Of a DNA stretch of 64,000 nt, positions 46,879-58,949 are shown in pieces (position 1 is the stretch's first letter; each line of letters starts with the position of its first letter). Source of the DNA: Raphanus sativus (lineage: Eukaryota > Streptophyta > Magnoliopsida > Brassicales > Brassicaceae); NCBI RefSeq assembly GCF_000801105.2, contig NC_079519.1, forward strand, positions 7,252,668 to 7,316,667, written 5' to 3'. Below the pieces are notes generated by a model. That model was not told where the DNA came from, did no database searches, and saw only the letters and a program-made list of their open reading frames with translations. A program made the translations under genes and the position numbers.

Positions 46879-49829
46879 ATGGCGCCCAGAATCCTACTCT
46901 GCGGAGATCCTCTCGGACGTCTCAATCAGCTCTTCAAGCGAGTCCAATCGGTCTCTCTCACACACTCTCTCTATCTCCCTTCTCCCTAGGGTTTTAATCG
47001 AAATCCCAATTCTTTCCGCAGGTTAGCAAATCAGCCGGTCCATTCGATGCACTCATCTGCGTCGGCCAGTTCTTCCCCGATTCACCGGAGCTCCTAGACG
47101 AGTTTCTCGACTACGTCGAAGGCCGAGCTCAAGTCCCGATTCCCACTTACTTCACCGGAGACTACGGCGTCTCCTCCCCCAAAATCCTCTCCGCTACCTC
47201 GAAGAAAGATGAGAATCAAGGTTTTAAGATGGACGGGCTCGTGGTGGCACACAACTTGTTTTGGTTAAGAGGAAGTGGGAAGTTCACTCTTCATGGTGAA
47301 CAGTGTTTTTTTTTTTTGATATTTGATAAAAAGAATCAAATCTTGTTTGCTGATGTGGATTTGGTTTATGTGTGTTTAGGTTTGTCTGTTGCTTACTTAT
47401 CTGGTAAAGAGTCGTTATCTGATGGTGGTCAGTTTGGGAAGTACAGTGAAGATGATGTTGATGCTCTTCGTGCACTCGCTGATGATTCTGGAGTTGTTGA
47501 TTTGTTTTTGACATATCCTTTTTTCTTGAATCTTGAACTGTTGATGGATTGGTTTCTTTTATGTTCATGTCTTTTAGTAATTGTTGGTCCTTAATTAGTT
47601 TATTTACTAATGAATGGCCTGCGGGGATTACCAACAGAGCTGCGGAGTCTGATATTCCTGTAGATGTTTCTGATTCCTCTTGTTGTGATTCCAATGTTTC
47701 TGAATTGGTAAAGGAAGTTAAACCTCGGTAAGTGGTTTTTTCGATTCGTATGTATACTGTTGTTACTTGGAGTTGTTGATAAGTTTGGAACTTATTTATT
47801 GTTTGTGTTTTGTGGTAGTTATCACATTGCAGGTTCGATGGGGGTGTTTTATGCTCGTGAACCTTACCTAAATGTTGATTCTAGTCATGTAACTCGCTTT
47901 CTTGGCCTTGCTCAAGTTGGTAACAAAAACAAACAGGTAATTGTCTTTGCTAGTTACTCCTGTCACACGAGCTTGGTAAATGTCTCTAGATTTTGGTTTC
48001 TTTCTGCTTTGTCACTCCCCTCCCGAATTTTCCTGAAAAGTATCCATTTCTCTCAGTTGGTATTCTTATATGTATGCATGGTTTCTCCGATACATATATT
48101 TTGAATGAAGTCTTTGCAAGAATTGTTTTTTTTATGCATTTACTTTCGTGACCATTGTTACTCCATTTTCCTGTATGCAGAAATTTCTTCATGCGCTTTC
48201 TCCTACACCAACATCTACCATGTCACCATCAGAGCTTAGTGCAAAGCCTCCAAACACTACACTCTGTCCCTTTACGTTACGAGAGGGAGCTGCTGAATCG
48301 AAGAAGAGATCAAACGACGATGCCTCTGATTCACAGTATTGGAGGTACGATGTCTCGAAGCGGCAAAAGAATGGATCTGATGGGGAAAAGCTCTGTTTCA
48401 AATTTGTGTGCTCAGGGTCCTGTCCTCGTGGAGAAAGTTGCCATTTCCAACACAACGCTGAGGCAAGAGAACAGTGTCGCAGAGGTGTTTGTCTTGATCT
48501 TATTATCAAAGGTAAATGTGAAAAGGGCCCAGAGTGCAGCTACAAGCATGAGTTTCAAGATTTGAGTGTACAAAGGAAGCCCAGATCTGAAAATGCTAAC
48601 AGGTATTATACTGAATTATCTTCTAACCTCTTTTCTTGCCAAAATAAATATCATTTTGATTAGAGGCTGAGAAAGTAATTGTTTTTTTCTCAAAATTTGT
48701 TTCTCTCAGGTCTAAAGAATGCTGGTTTTGTCTATCAAGCCCGAGTGTGGAGTCACATTTGATCGTCAGTGTTGGGGAAAGTTTTTATTGTGCTCTACCC
48801 AAAGGTTCACTAGTCGACGACCACGTATTGATAATCCCGATAGAACATTTGCCCAATACTCTGGTTTTGTCCCCTGAGGGTGAATCAGAGCTCAGTAGAT
48901 ACCAAAATGGTCTGAGAAATTGTTATAAGAGCCAAGGAAACGATGCGGTTTTCTTTGAACTGGTCTCTAAACGTGTTTCTCATGCTAACCTTCAGGCAAG
49001 AAAAATTTCAATTGCAAATCAGATAGATCTTTAGGGTTGTAAAGTTGCTTACATTAGTTTGATTTATTATATTTTCTGTAGGTTGTTCCTGTACCATCAT
49101 CCAGAGCTCGTCTTCTTCCTAATATATTTAGCCTTGCTGCTGAAAAACTGGGCTTCAAGCTTGTGACTAAAAAGTGTAAGCTACATCTCTTGTTGTTTCT
49201 CTTCTCTATCTTATCGAATCATAGGACCTTATTTTTCATAACTCAGATTATACCTACGTTCTGCTTTTCCATTTTGAGTTCTTGTACTAAATTATGTTAA
49301 GTCTTTACCGCAGTTAGTGATAGTTCCGAGGGCAGAAAGTATCTGCAGAAGGAATACGATGCAGCTTTGGGTCTCTTCTATGTGGAACTTCCTGATGGAA
49401 CTGTGTTATCACACACCCTGGAAGAGAACGAAGTATTCCCCGCACAATTTGGACGTGAGGTAAACTATTTTATGCAGTACCAGGCAACTGTGATTATGAT
49501 ACTTAATTAATATCTCGATTTCCTTAGATTAAATCTTCCACTTGCTGTCAACTTATGTTAGTGATCATCCACAAGAGACATTGCATGACTAGGCCATATT
49601 ATTTATAAGTTTTGTATTCAGTTAGATAGATAATATTCATGGTGCAGACAGGATTATCCGGTATATTTTGTTGTCTGGATAATGAATTTGGGTTTTACAG
49701 GTCCTAGCAGGGTTGCTAAAGATACCAGATAGAGCAGACTGGAGAAACTGTAAGATTAGCCAAGAAGAGGAGGCAAAGCTGGCTGAAGAATTCAAGAAAC
49801 AATTTCAAGAATTTGACCCTTTTGAGTAA
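46879..49829 (+). CDS. CwfJ-like / CCCH zinc-finger protein (CWF19L1/Drn1 family)
   Basis: The family is linked to the spliceosome and lariat debranching. Ten exons join in phase to 597 residues: 46879-46950, 47022-47295, 47380-47512, 47608-47727, 47819-47936, 48181-48602, 48710-48995, 49082-49175, 49314-49459 and 49701-49829. An N-terminal metallophosphatase-like region (ILLCGDPLGRLNQLFKRV, DALICVGQFF, AGSMGVFYAREPY) precedes two exact CX8CX5CX3H fingers (residues 311-330 and 343-362). The CwfJ C-terminal HIT-like domains follow (CWFCLSSPSVESHLIVSVGE, DDHVLIIPIEHLP, ALGLFYVELPDGTVLSH). Intron 3 is AT-AC (U12-type) and intron 7 is GC-AG; the others are GT-AG. Start chosen at MAPRILLCGD. Synteny suggests AT5G56900 (from memory). 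Confidence 0.95.
47513..47607 (+). other. U12-type AT-AC intron
   Basis: The intron starts ATATCCTTTT (U12 donor consensus ATATCCTT) and ends TTTAC, with TCCTTAAT 8-15 nt before the acceptor as a U12 branch site. Only this border gives an in-phase join from DLFL to TNEWPAG; no GT-AG pair does. Confidence 0.92.
48996..49081 (+). other. GC-AG intron
   Basis: The donor is CAG/GCAAGA and the acceptor TGTAG. The in-phase join HANLQ to VVPVPSS matches the family; no GT donor fits here. Confidence 0.85.
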
Positions 49830-51654
49830 CCTTACTGAATTATTGTTATTATCTTATGCGCATGAATCAAGCTTAACTCAGTGTCCAGTGCACTCAGGTA
49901 TTCTGCTACTGCTCCAGCATGGTACCAAAAAATTCTAAGATCTTCCATCATGTTTCAATAATTATGTTTCCTGCTAACCCGCCTTTACTTCACATTTTCA
50001 GTAGGTCGGGAGCTGAATCATGAGATGCCATCGACATTGAAAGGTCTCTCCATGTATGTTTAGAAACAGGTTCCTAAACAGTGTAGTTTTCTCTTGTATA
50101 CACTTTCTGTTGATATATTACCTTTTTTAGAAGAGTGATCACCGCAGAAGCACGTGCTTGACCTTTTTTCACCTAAACTAGTCATTGTCCTTGGTCCCCT
50201 TTTATTTTTCTTGTTGGTTGGTTAAAACAAAGTACCCTTATTTTTTTCTACTCTACGGTAATCTCTATCATTATTACCCAAGATGGTGTAAAAAATAAAG
50301 CTCTTTCATAGAGAGTATAAACAAATAACCAGTTAGTATCTGATTAATTCTGGTTTCATCTGTAAATCAATAATAACTTGGTGAAACCAAAAAAAAAGAC
50401 TTTGTGAAACCGGGTTTAGTATTTAGAACAGTGAAAGTGAAGCTGGTTTTAGTGAATCGGATTCAAGCTCTGCATATGAAGTATGGTACCTTGACATGAG
50501 GTTGGCCAACACATGGTAAAAGAAGAGAGAGACATCATCTTTTAAGTTCAGCTTAAATAGTGTTGCAGCTTTAGCAAAAGAATAAAGGAAACAAAGGAAA
50601 AGCTACACCAACTGGTAGTAACCAAACCCTCCTATAAAGGGTTTACAGATTCTGTCTAATACGCACATGGCTCTTACCTTCTCATTCCTTTAAATGTGAA
50701 AGTGAAATTTTGTGGTCCCATGTTTAGGGTCTCTATATCTCTATTTAATTGCATATCAACTACTATATAACTTTCTGGTAATGTATCTTAATTGCATCTT
50801 TTTATAGACTAGTTTACGCAGATTTGAGTCGGTCTCTTTAAATGCATCAACTACCTTCTGTGAGAGGGAACAAAATGCATCAACCACCATTTAATTTTTC
50901 ATTAATTTAGGTTAACTGCATCTTCTTAGATTAATTAATATTTTTTGTTTTTAAGTTTTTTTTTGGAAATTCTGAATATTAATTAAATAACATGATGGCA
51001 TTGGCACCAGCACTACTACCTGTACTGTACCGACTCCTTAGTCGGGTCCAGTTCAGAGTAGAATATTTATTTAAATCGGTGGGTTTATAGTAATTAAATT
51101 GTCACGAGTCTCGACAAGGTTTTTTCGGACCATCTCACGACCATTCGGAAAGATCGCATGATGCCTGTATTATTTTATATAGAGAGGCTATAATCATAGA
51201 TATATTTGACCAAAAAAAATCATTAGATATATTAGATTTCTACGTTAATCTATACATTTGACCATTCTATTACACTCTTTATAAACTTCATTTTTTGTTA
51301 AGCGTGGGGATTTTGATATTGACTTCGATTTTTGTTCGGCTCAAAATCTTCTTCGACTTAAATATGTTTGACTCTTTTATATGTATGATTCGAATAATAT
51401 GTATGTTTGAACAGTAGAGAAACAAAGACTTGACGTCATTGTCTGCGATCACTTGCTTAAAAATAAACGACAAATCCCCAACTCAAATCTGATCGTATGG
51501 ATTGCATTTGTCCCCACACAAGACACCAAAACTACGATCTGCATTTCTCGCCACTCCTTGCAATACTACTATTATTCTTATGGTTTTATTGTTAGTTGGG
51601 TGAATGATGAACCGCTGGATTTTTTATCGGTGCGTTGAAATATATATGTTTTAA
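49830..51654. other. 3' flank of the CwfJ-like gene and spacer
   Basis: Probable 3' UTR to about 50110, then AT-rich spacer. Short frames at 51288-51638 have no recognisable domain. Confidence 0.55.
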
Positions 51655-52974
51655 GCGAAAATCGCATAAAAAACCCTCAAAGTGTCACTTACTATCACTT
51701 TAAACCTTGAAGTTTTTTCACTAACACTTTTAACCTTCAAAGTGACATTTTTATCATAAAAAAACTTCAAAGTAAAAAGTTGACATGTTCAGCAGGTAAT
51801 TTTTCAAAAATAATTATTTAATTAATAAAATAAAAATAAATACATAAATTCAAATAATAAATAAAAATCAAAAATTTTAATAAAATTCACAAAAATGAAA
51901 ACATAATAAAAAATTTTAACAAAACAAAAATAACTAAAATTTTAATAATAAATAAGATTAAATTTAAATAGAGAAGAACTAAATAAAAAGTTCAATTTTA
52001 TTTTAAAAATAAAAAATTCAAAATATTTTTTTAACAATATATTTTTCAAAAAATATATTATATCATCGTGGACAATAACAATTTCAAATATATCACAAGC
52101 GACAATGATGGTTTCTGATTTTATTTAATTTATGAGTTTTTATTAATTTTTACGATTTTTGTTTAATTTTATTTTTTTTTATTTTTTTTATTTTTTTTTA
52201 AAATAATATTATTTAAAATATTATTTAATTAGTAAAATAATCAAAAATTAAATAAAAATCAGAAAATTAGATAAAAGTCGTAAATTTTATAAAAATCATA
52301 AATTAAATAAAAATCAGAAAATTAATTAATATTTAGAAAATTAAATTTTTAAAATAAATAACATCAAATTAAAAAACAGAAAAATAAAAATTCATATATT
52401 CCAAAAAATGAAAATTCAAAAGTTTGAAAAAGATTTTTCTGTCATTTTCAACGATGATGTTGGAAACTATCATTGGAGATATGAAAATTATTGTCATTAT
52501 TAATGGTTATGTGAGAAACTATCATCGTCACTAGTGAATTTTGAATTTTGAATTTTCTATTTTTTTTTAAATTGTAAACTTTTTATTTAGTTCATCTCTA
52601 TTTAAATTTAATCTTATTTATTATTAATTTACTTATTTTTATTTTATTAATATTTTAGAAAATTATTTAATTTTAAAATATTTATTTAATTTTCTAAAAT
52701 TTTAATTTAATTTTTTGATTTTTTTTCATTTTCGTAAATTTTATTAAAAGTTTCGATTTTTATTTATTTTTTGGAATTTTATTTATTTATTTTGTTTATT
52801 TTATTAAGTAAATAATAATTTTTGAAAAATTACCTACTGGACCGGTCAACTTTTTGCTTTGGAGGTTTTTTATGATACAAATGTCACTTTGAAGGTTAAA
52901 AGTGTTAGTGAAAAAACTTCGAGGCTTAAAGTGATAGTAAGTGACATTTTGAGGGTTTTTATGCGATTTTCCCT
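51655..52974. mobile_element. Mutator-like (MULE) foldback element
   Basis: Long inverted repeats of about 190 bp or more start GCGAAAATCGCATAAAAAAC on the left and AGGGAAAATCGCATAAAAAC on the right (reverse-complemented). They are flanked by a perfect 9-bp duplication ATGTTTTAA (51646-51654 and 52975-52983). A 9-bp duplication with long TIRs is the MULE signature. The AT-rich interior is also partly self-complementary, so the whole 1,320 bp could fold back. There is no transposase. Confidence 0.88.
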
Positions 52975-52983
52975 ATGTTTTAA

Positions 52984-53351
52984 AAGATTATTTTTATTGT
53001 TATGAAAATAATGGGTTAATCCAGATTTCAGTTTTGTTTTATTACGTTTTAAGTCTTTAACTAGTGACAACGGAACTGATTCTTTCACCACGTGTTTTGC
53101 GATGTTTTTTTGGGTTGTTGATTAATTCGCTTGGTTTACTCGTCTGCCTTATGAATGCAATCTCTTGATTAACATATTCAGCCCCGTTCTTGTGTATTGA
53201 TTATATAATAGACCAAGACTTATACAGTATATGCCTTTACGATATGCAACTTTTTCCCTATCTTTTGTATTATTAACCCCATTGTTTCTTTCGAGTCTGA
53301 ACTTAATTTTGTACCCAAAAAAGTTTGAACTCAATTTTAATTTTTGAGCTT
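52984..53351. other. Spacer between MULE and Copia derivative
   Basis: No gene recognised. The right end includes the left CATAC target copy at 53352-53356. Confidence 0.6.
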
Positions 53352-53356
53352 CATAC

Positions 53357-53957
53357 TGTTATATATCTAAGTGAATGTGTGCAGTATTTTATTTAAACCA
53401 CTGCACTTGTTTATATGAACAATTGCAACTATATAATAAACCTTGAAATCATTGATGATTGCAATTTTTGGTAATTAACCATATTGATAGTTGGTAATTA
53501 ACCATATTGATAGTTGCAATTATTGGTGATTAACCATTGCAATTTTTTTACTAACCATTGTAACTCTTCGTTAACCTTTGTATTTTTTGTTTAACAATTA
53601 CAACTATTGGTTGCAACGTTAATTTTTAACTCTCTATAAAAGTAAGTATAGGTATTGGCAATGAAGATAGAAAAATAGAATCTAAATAGTAGAAAGTAAT
53701 TGTAGTTTTAGAGGGAGAAAAAGAAAAAAAAAATTCATTGTTCAAAAATTAACAAAGATCTTTGAAGAAACACATATAGACATTAAAGTTTTTTTTGTTT
53801 ATCTTGTATCTTAGTCTAAAACAAGAGTGAGACTTTGATTGTCTTATCCTACAAAGAGATCCGTGTAACCCAAAGTTTGGAATAGAGTCGGAATACTCTT
53901 TAAGGATTCAAGTATATAATTCACAATTTTTCGGGTTACAACCCAATATAACCAACA
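53357..53957 (+). repeat. 5' LTR of the Copia derivative
   Basis: About 601 bp. It contains repeated AACCATTGCAA / TTGCAACTAT-type phrases. It starts TGTTATATATC after CATAC. Confidence 0.8.
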
Positions 53958-53984
53958 ATCTTAAAGAATATTTTCTTGTGAATT

Positions 53985-54590
53985 ATGTCTGGTTTATCAG
54001 TACGAGAGATGACATCGAAGTTTGAAAAATTAGATAAGTTTGAGAGATTATATTTCCGGAGATGGAAAAAGAAGATACATTTTTTCCTCACAAATTTGAA
54101 CGTAGTGTATGTTCTAAGCATGCCTATGTCTACCGCACCAGAGAATGCTGAGAATGATTCTTTGGATGAGGCAATGAAGCAACTTAAAAAAGTGCTAAAT
54201 ATTTGAAAGGAAGCATTAACTATGGTTTGTCATATGTCGGATTTCCTTTGGTGCTAGAAGGATATTCAGATGCAAGTGGGATTACCAACATAGAAGATCA
54301 TTCTTTTACAAGTGGTTGGGTGTTTTTACTTGGGAGAGGTGTCATTTTGTGGGCTTCTAAGAAGCAAACTTGCATTACAAGTTTGACCATGGAGTTAAAA
54401 TTCGTAGCATTTATCGTTGCTGATAAAGAAACATAGTGGCTAAGAAATTTAGTGTATGAGATTCCATTGTGGACGAAACCAATATCACAAATTTCTATCC
54501 ATTATGATAATCAGGCTACATTGGCTAAAGCCTACATCCAAGTGTATAATAGTAAGTCTAGACACCTTGACGTTAAACATAACACAGTAC
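53985..54590 (+). pseudogene. Gag-RNase H fusion remnant
   Basis: An ATG at 53985 (MSGLSVREMTSKFEKLDKFE) starts a short Copia gag-like region (LYFRRWKKKIHFFL). After KQLKKVL the sequence passes by frameshift into the end of pol: SINYGLSYVGFP, EGYSDASGI, the RNase H motif ILWASKKQTCITSLTMELKF and, after a stop, LDVKHNT. The junction near 54175-54205 is a large internal deletion. Confidence 0.82.
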
Positions 54591-54933
54591 GGATCTGATC
54601 ACTCACAGGGTGATAACAATAGAGTTTGTTCGATTTTAACAAAATTTAGCTAATCATTGACGAAATGATTAGTTAGGGACTTAGTGATTAAGTCGGTTAA
54701 AAGATTGTGTTTAAAGTCCATTTGAACTCTTTAATTATGGAATACCCAATTCTTTTTTAATATGATGTTAGAGGATGAATTTAATGTGGAAAACCTACGC
54801 TTAAAGATTGAAGCACATTTTTATCATCATAAGATATGTGCTTAGACATGCAAGAAAAGGTTAGGGAAATATTATTCTTAGTAAATACTTTTTTTTTTTG
54901 AAACACAGATTGATATTAATGTAACCGAAAAGG

Positions 54934-57900
54934 TTAGGTGCCAGCCATAATGGCTTCTTCCTCAACCAGACAATGTTTGGCTAAAAGATCAGCCTCTTTG
55001 TTTTTCTCTCTTGATATCCAAGAGAATGAGATCTCATCAAAACAACAAGAAATAGCAAAAACATCAGAAATAATCCCATAAAGTTCTAGGTAAAATTCTC
55101 CCCCATTGACCGCCTTCATAAGTTGAGCCGAGTCAGAGAAGCAGTGTATGCGTTTGATCCCACGATCTTTGCAACTGGATAGAGCCTTCTTCAGGGCCAA
55201 GCCTTCTGCTATTAAAACAGAGCCAACATGTTGAGCACCTGCGGTGAAAGAATGAGAGCCCTCCTCGTTCCTTAAAGTCCAGCCAAGTCCCGCAGTCCCG
55301 GTTGTCGCTCGCCATGCTGCATCCGAATTCACAACTGTGCGATTTTGTAGGTCAGGGACCCGAGCTGGGGTCTTGTAGGTCTGTCTCTGTTTATCCTTCT
55401 CCTGGCTATTAGTCCATTCCTTCGCCGTTGTCACCGCCTTTGTGAGCGTTTCCTCTGCAGACATCGACTTCCCCTCAAAAACAAGTTGGTTCCTAGCGCA
55501 CCATAGATGCCATAATATCCAGGGCGCTAAGTGACCTGTTGCAAGACCTGTGGGAGGTAAACAGTTTCTACCACATAGATTCAGCCATACATCTTGTAAA
55601 TCTATCAATCCGCTATACTCAAACGTCGTTGTAAAGGGTGCAGCTTGCCACACATCCTTCGCAAACTGACAGTGTAAGAAAAGATGATCTATAGATTCAG
55701 GTGTACCACATCTTGGGCATTGGCTTTCTGTCGTAATGTGTCTCGCCATCAGGATTTCACCCACTGGTAGAGCTTGCTGGAAAAGCTTCCAAAGGAACAT
55801 CTTGATCTTTGGAGAGATATGGAGGTTCCAGACTCCCTTAAACCACTCTAGTTCCCTCGATTCTGGATGTCCTCCCTCCTCTGTTCTCATTTTTATCGCC
55901 TCATGATACCCTGATTTTGTCGTGTATTCTCCTGAGGGTGTGCTCAGCCATATCTGCTTATCTGGTGCTCCTGTTTCGCTCGGGATTATGGTTTTGATGA
56001 GCTTCTCCCATTGTGGTAGGATCTGTCGGATTTTTGATGTATTCCAATTTCTAGTTCCTTCCTCAAACAGGTCAGCGACTATGAGGCTTGCGGTTGATTC
56101 CGTTGCTGGTCCCGTAGGTCTCAGCTGTGTAGATAGACTCAGCCAAGCATCGTCCCATATCTGGATGGAAGTACCGTCTCCTACAACCCACCCCATATTT
56201 CGTTTTAATAGGTCTCGGCCTAGCAAAACGCCTCGCCATCCATGTGATGATGCGCTCTTTTGTGATACGTCCAGGAAGCTCTCCGCTTGGCAATATTTGC
56301 CCATAAGGATTCTAGATAACAGCAGCTCGGGTTTGTTGAGAATCCTCCAGCTCAATTTGCCTAAGAAGGCATCGTTGAAAGCCTGGAAGTCTCTGAATCC
56401 TAATCCTCCAATAGCTTTCGGTTGAGTCATCCTGTCCCATGACACCCATGCCATCTTGTTCTGCCCGTCAACATCGTCCCACCAGAACCTGGTGACAGCA
56501 GATTGGATACGCTTACACAAGGAGACCGGTAGCTTAAAGCAAGTCATCGCATGAGAGGGTATCGGAGAGAGAACACTCTTGATCATAATCATCTTCCCCG
56601 CTTTCGATAAGAACCGGTTTGACCAGCTGCTTCCTTTTTGCCGGATTCTATCAACAATGGAAGTGAAGAGATCCCTCTTTTTTCTTCCAAACTGTTCCGG
56701 TAAACCGAGGTACTTGCCTACTCAACCTTCCTTTTGTATGTCTAGTGCGTCTTTTACCAGTGTCCGTAGAGCACCTGGTGTTCTTCTTGAGAAAGTGATA
56801 GACGATTTTTCATTGTTGATGGTTTGGCCAGAGGCTTCCTTGTATCGTTGTAGGATGCCGGTTAGACATTGGCTGCTCTTCACATTTGCTCGGGTGAAAA
56901 ACATAGTGTCATCCGCGAAAAGTAAGTGGTTGACCCGGGGGCATGCCCTTGCCACACTAATTCCTTTTAGAGAACCCTCTTAGTTTGCCCTGTTACACAA
57001 GCCCGAGAGAACTTCACTACACAAAATGAAAATGTATGGTGAAAGAGGGTCTCCTTGACGGATGCCTCTGCTCGGTTGTACCCTTCCTCTAGGCGAGCCG
57101 TTGATGAGGAAGGAGAGTGTAACAGTGGATACACATTCCAGGATCCAAGTGATCCATGTCTCGTGGAAACCCAACTGTCTCAGGACTAGCTCGATAAACT
57201 CCCATTCGAGCCGGTCATATGCTTTGCTCATATCCGTTTTAACCGCCATAGAACATCTCTTTTCCGCATCTGAGTTCTTTAGGAAGTGGAGTACCTCATG
57301 TGTTATCAACACATTATCAGAGATGGCTCGGCCGGGGACGAAGGCCGACTGATTCTCGGAGATGATGTTTGTGAGCAGCGGTTGCATCCTTCTCGTTAAG
57401 ATCTTTGAGATGATCTTATAATAAACGTTGCACAGCGCTATGGGGCGGTAATCGGCTACTTTCTGTGGGCTTTTAATCTTCGGGATGAGTCGGATGTTTG
57501 TTTCATTTATCCTTGGCGGTAGCATTCCAGACTCGAAGAAGCCTCTGATCTCGTTGACTATATCTGGTCCAATAGCCTCCCAATTGGAGTGGAAGAAGCT
57601 GGCTGAGAACCCGTCCGGTCCCGGTGCCTTGTCTGCGTGAATAGAAAACACCGCATCTCTGATTTCCGTTGCTGACGGTATCTGTATTAGAACCGCATTC
57701 TCCGCATCTGTTACTCTTTTTTGAAGAGCGTATGCAACTGTTTCAGCTCTGTTTCCCTCCATCGAAGTGAATAGGTCTTCGTAATACTGGACTATGACCT
57801 TAGTAATCTCGCCTTCCTTATACACCTCTGCCCCATTGCTGTCTGCAATAACCGAGAAGGAGTTGACTCTGCGTCATTTTCTTGTCACCGCATGAAAATA

Positions 57901-58944
57901 TCCAGTGTTGCGGTCTCCTAGCTTCAGCCAAAGGAGGCGACTTCTCTGTCTCCAGAAAGCTTCTTCCGCTTGGTAGGCTGCCTCTAGGTCTGTTGTGACC
58001 TTCTTAATAAGATCGCCATCATTGATCGGGTTCACCAGTGCGCTTTCAAGCTCTTTTTTCTTCTTCTCTATGGTGATCCTGCTGTTCCGATATTGTTTCT
58101 TACTCCACTCAACAATCGCAGTTCTGGTCATGGATATTTTTGTGCTAATGGAGCTATCCCCTGCATTTTGCCATATGTTTTGTACCAGCTCTTTCACCTC
58201 CGGGTTGTCTTTTAATCTGCGGTCATATCGAAACATTCCCTTCCTTTTCTTTCTTTCCGGCGCAAAGATAGACACCAGTGGCCTATGATCTGATCCTTCA
58301 AGCTCCAGATACTGGCTCCTTGCAGTCGGAAATAGTTCTGCCCACGAGCTGGTCACAGCAACTCTATCGAGGCGACATCTAACCAGATGGTCGCCCCGCT
58401 GTCCCCTCCAAGATAGGAAATCACCCGAGTGGGGTAAGTCAAACAGGTCTCCCTCGGAGTAGAAAGTTCGGAGATCACCAAACGATCCCTCTGGTCTTGC
58501 CGGTCCCCCCTCATTTTCTTCATTACTGAGGATGTCATTTAGATCTCCTGTTATCATCCATGGGACGTCTCTGTTATTCATTAGGGGAGTCATTTATTCC
58601 CAAAACAATCTTCTCTTTGCATTATCAGTATCGGCGTATACAAAGGCAGCAAAGAAAGTTTTTCCCTCATATTCAATACAAGTATCAATGAAGTTTGCAT
58701 TTGAGGACAAAATATGGAGCTTTACTTCCTGTTTCCATAGGATCGCTAACCCCCCTGCACCATGACCGGTTGGCGGGATTAGATGATGGTGCTCATATCC
58801 AAGTTGATCGGTTTTGTTGAGAACGAAGCTATCGGGATTTTTAGTTTCCATGAGGAATAAAATGTCAGGAGAGATTGATCGGTTCATCTCCTTTAGACGT
58901 CGAACTGTCCGGGGATTCCCTAACCCCTGGCAGTTCCAGCTCAT
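54934..58944 (-). pseudogene. LINE ORF2 with four in-frame stops
   Basis: One continuous frame of 1,336 codons with stops at about 58594 (TAA), 57874 (TGA), 56980 (TAA) and 56719 (TGA), and no frameshift. The order is AP-endonuclease (MSWNCQGLGNPRTVRRLKEM, GHGAGGLAILWK, GDLNDI), reverse transcriptase (YRPIALCNVYYKIISKIL, DMSKAYDRLEWEF, IRQGDPLSPYIF, FADD), zf-RVT region (WNLHISPKIKMFLWKLF, CPRCGTPESIDHLFLHC) and a plant-type RNase H (VNSDAAWR, FSDSAQLMKAV). Every domain is readable, so the element was active before point decay. Confidence 0.95.
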
Positions 58945-58949
58945 AATCT

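Noticed and set aside
46764..46997. 77-codon frame at the CwfJ promoter
   Set aside because: It covers the CT-rich leader and reads exon 1 in a wrong frame; the ATG at 46879 gives the conserved start.
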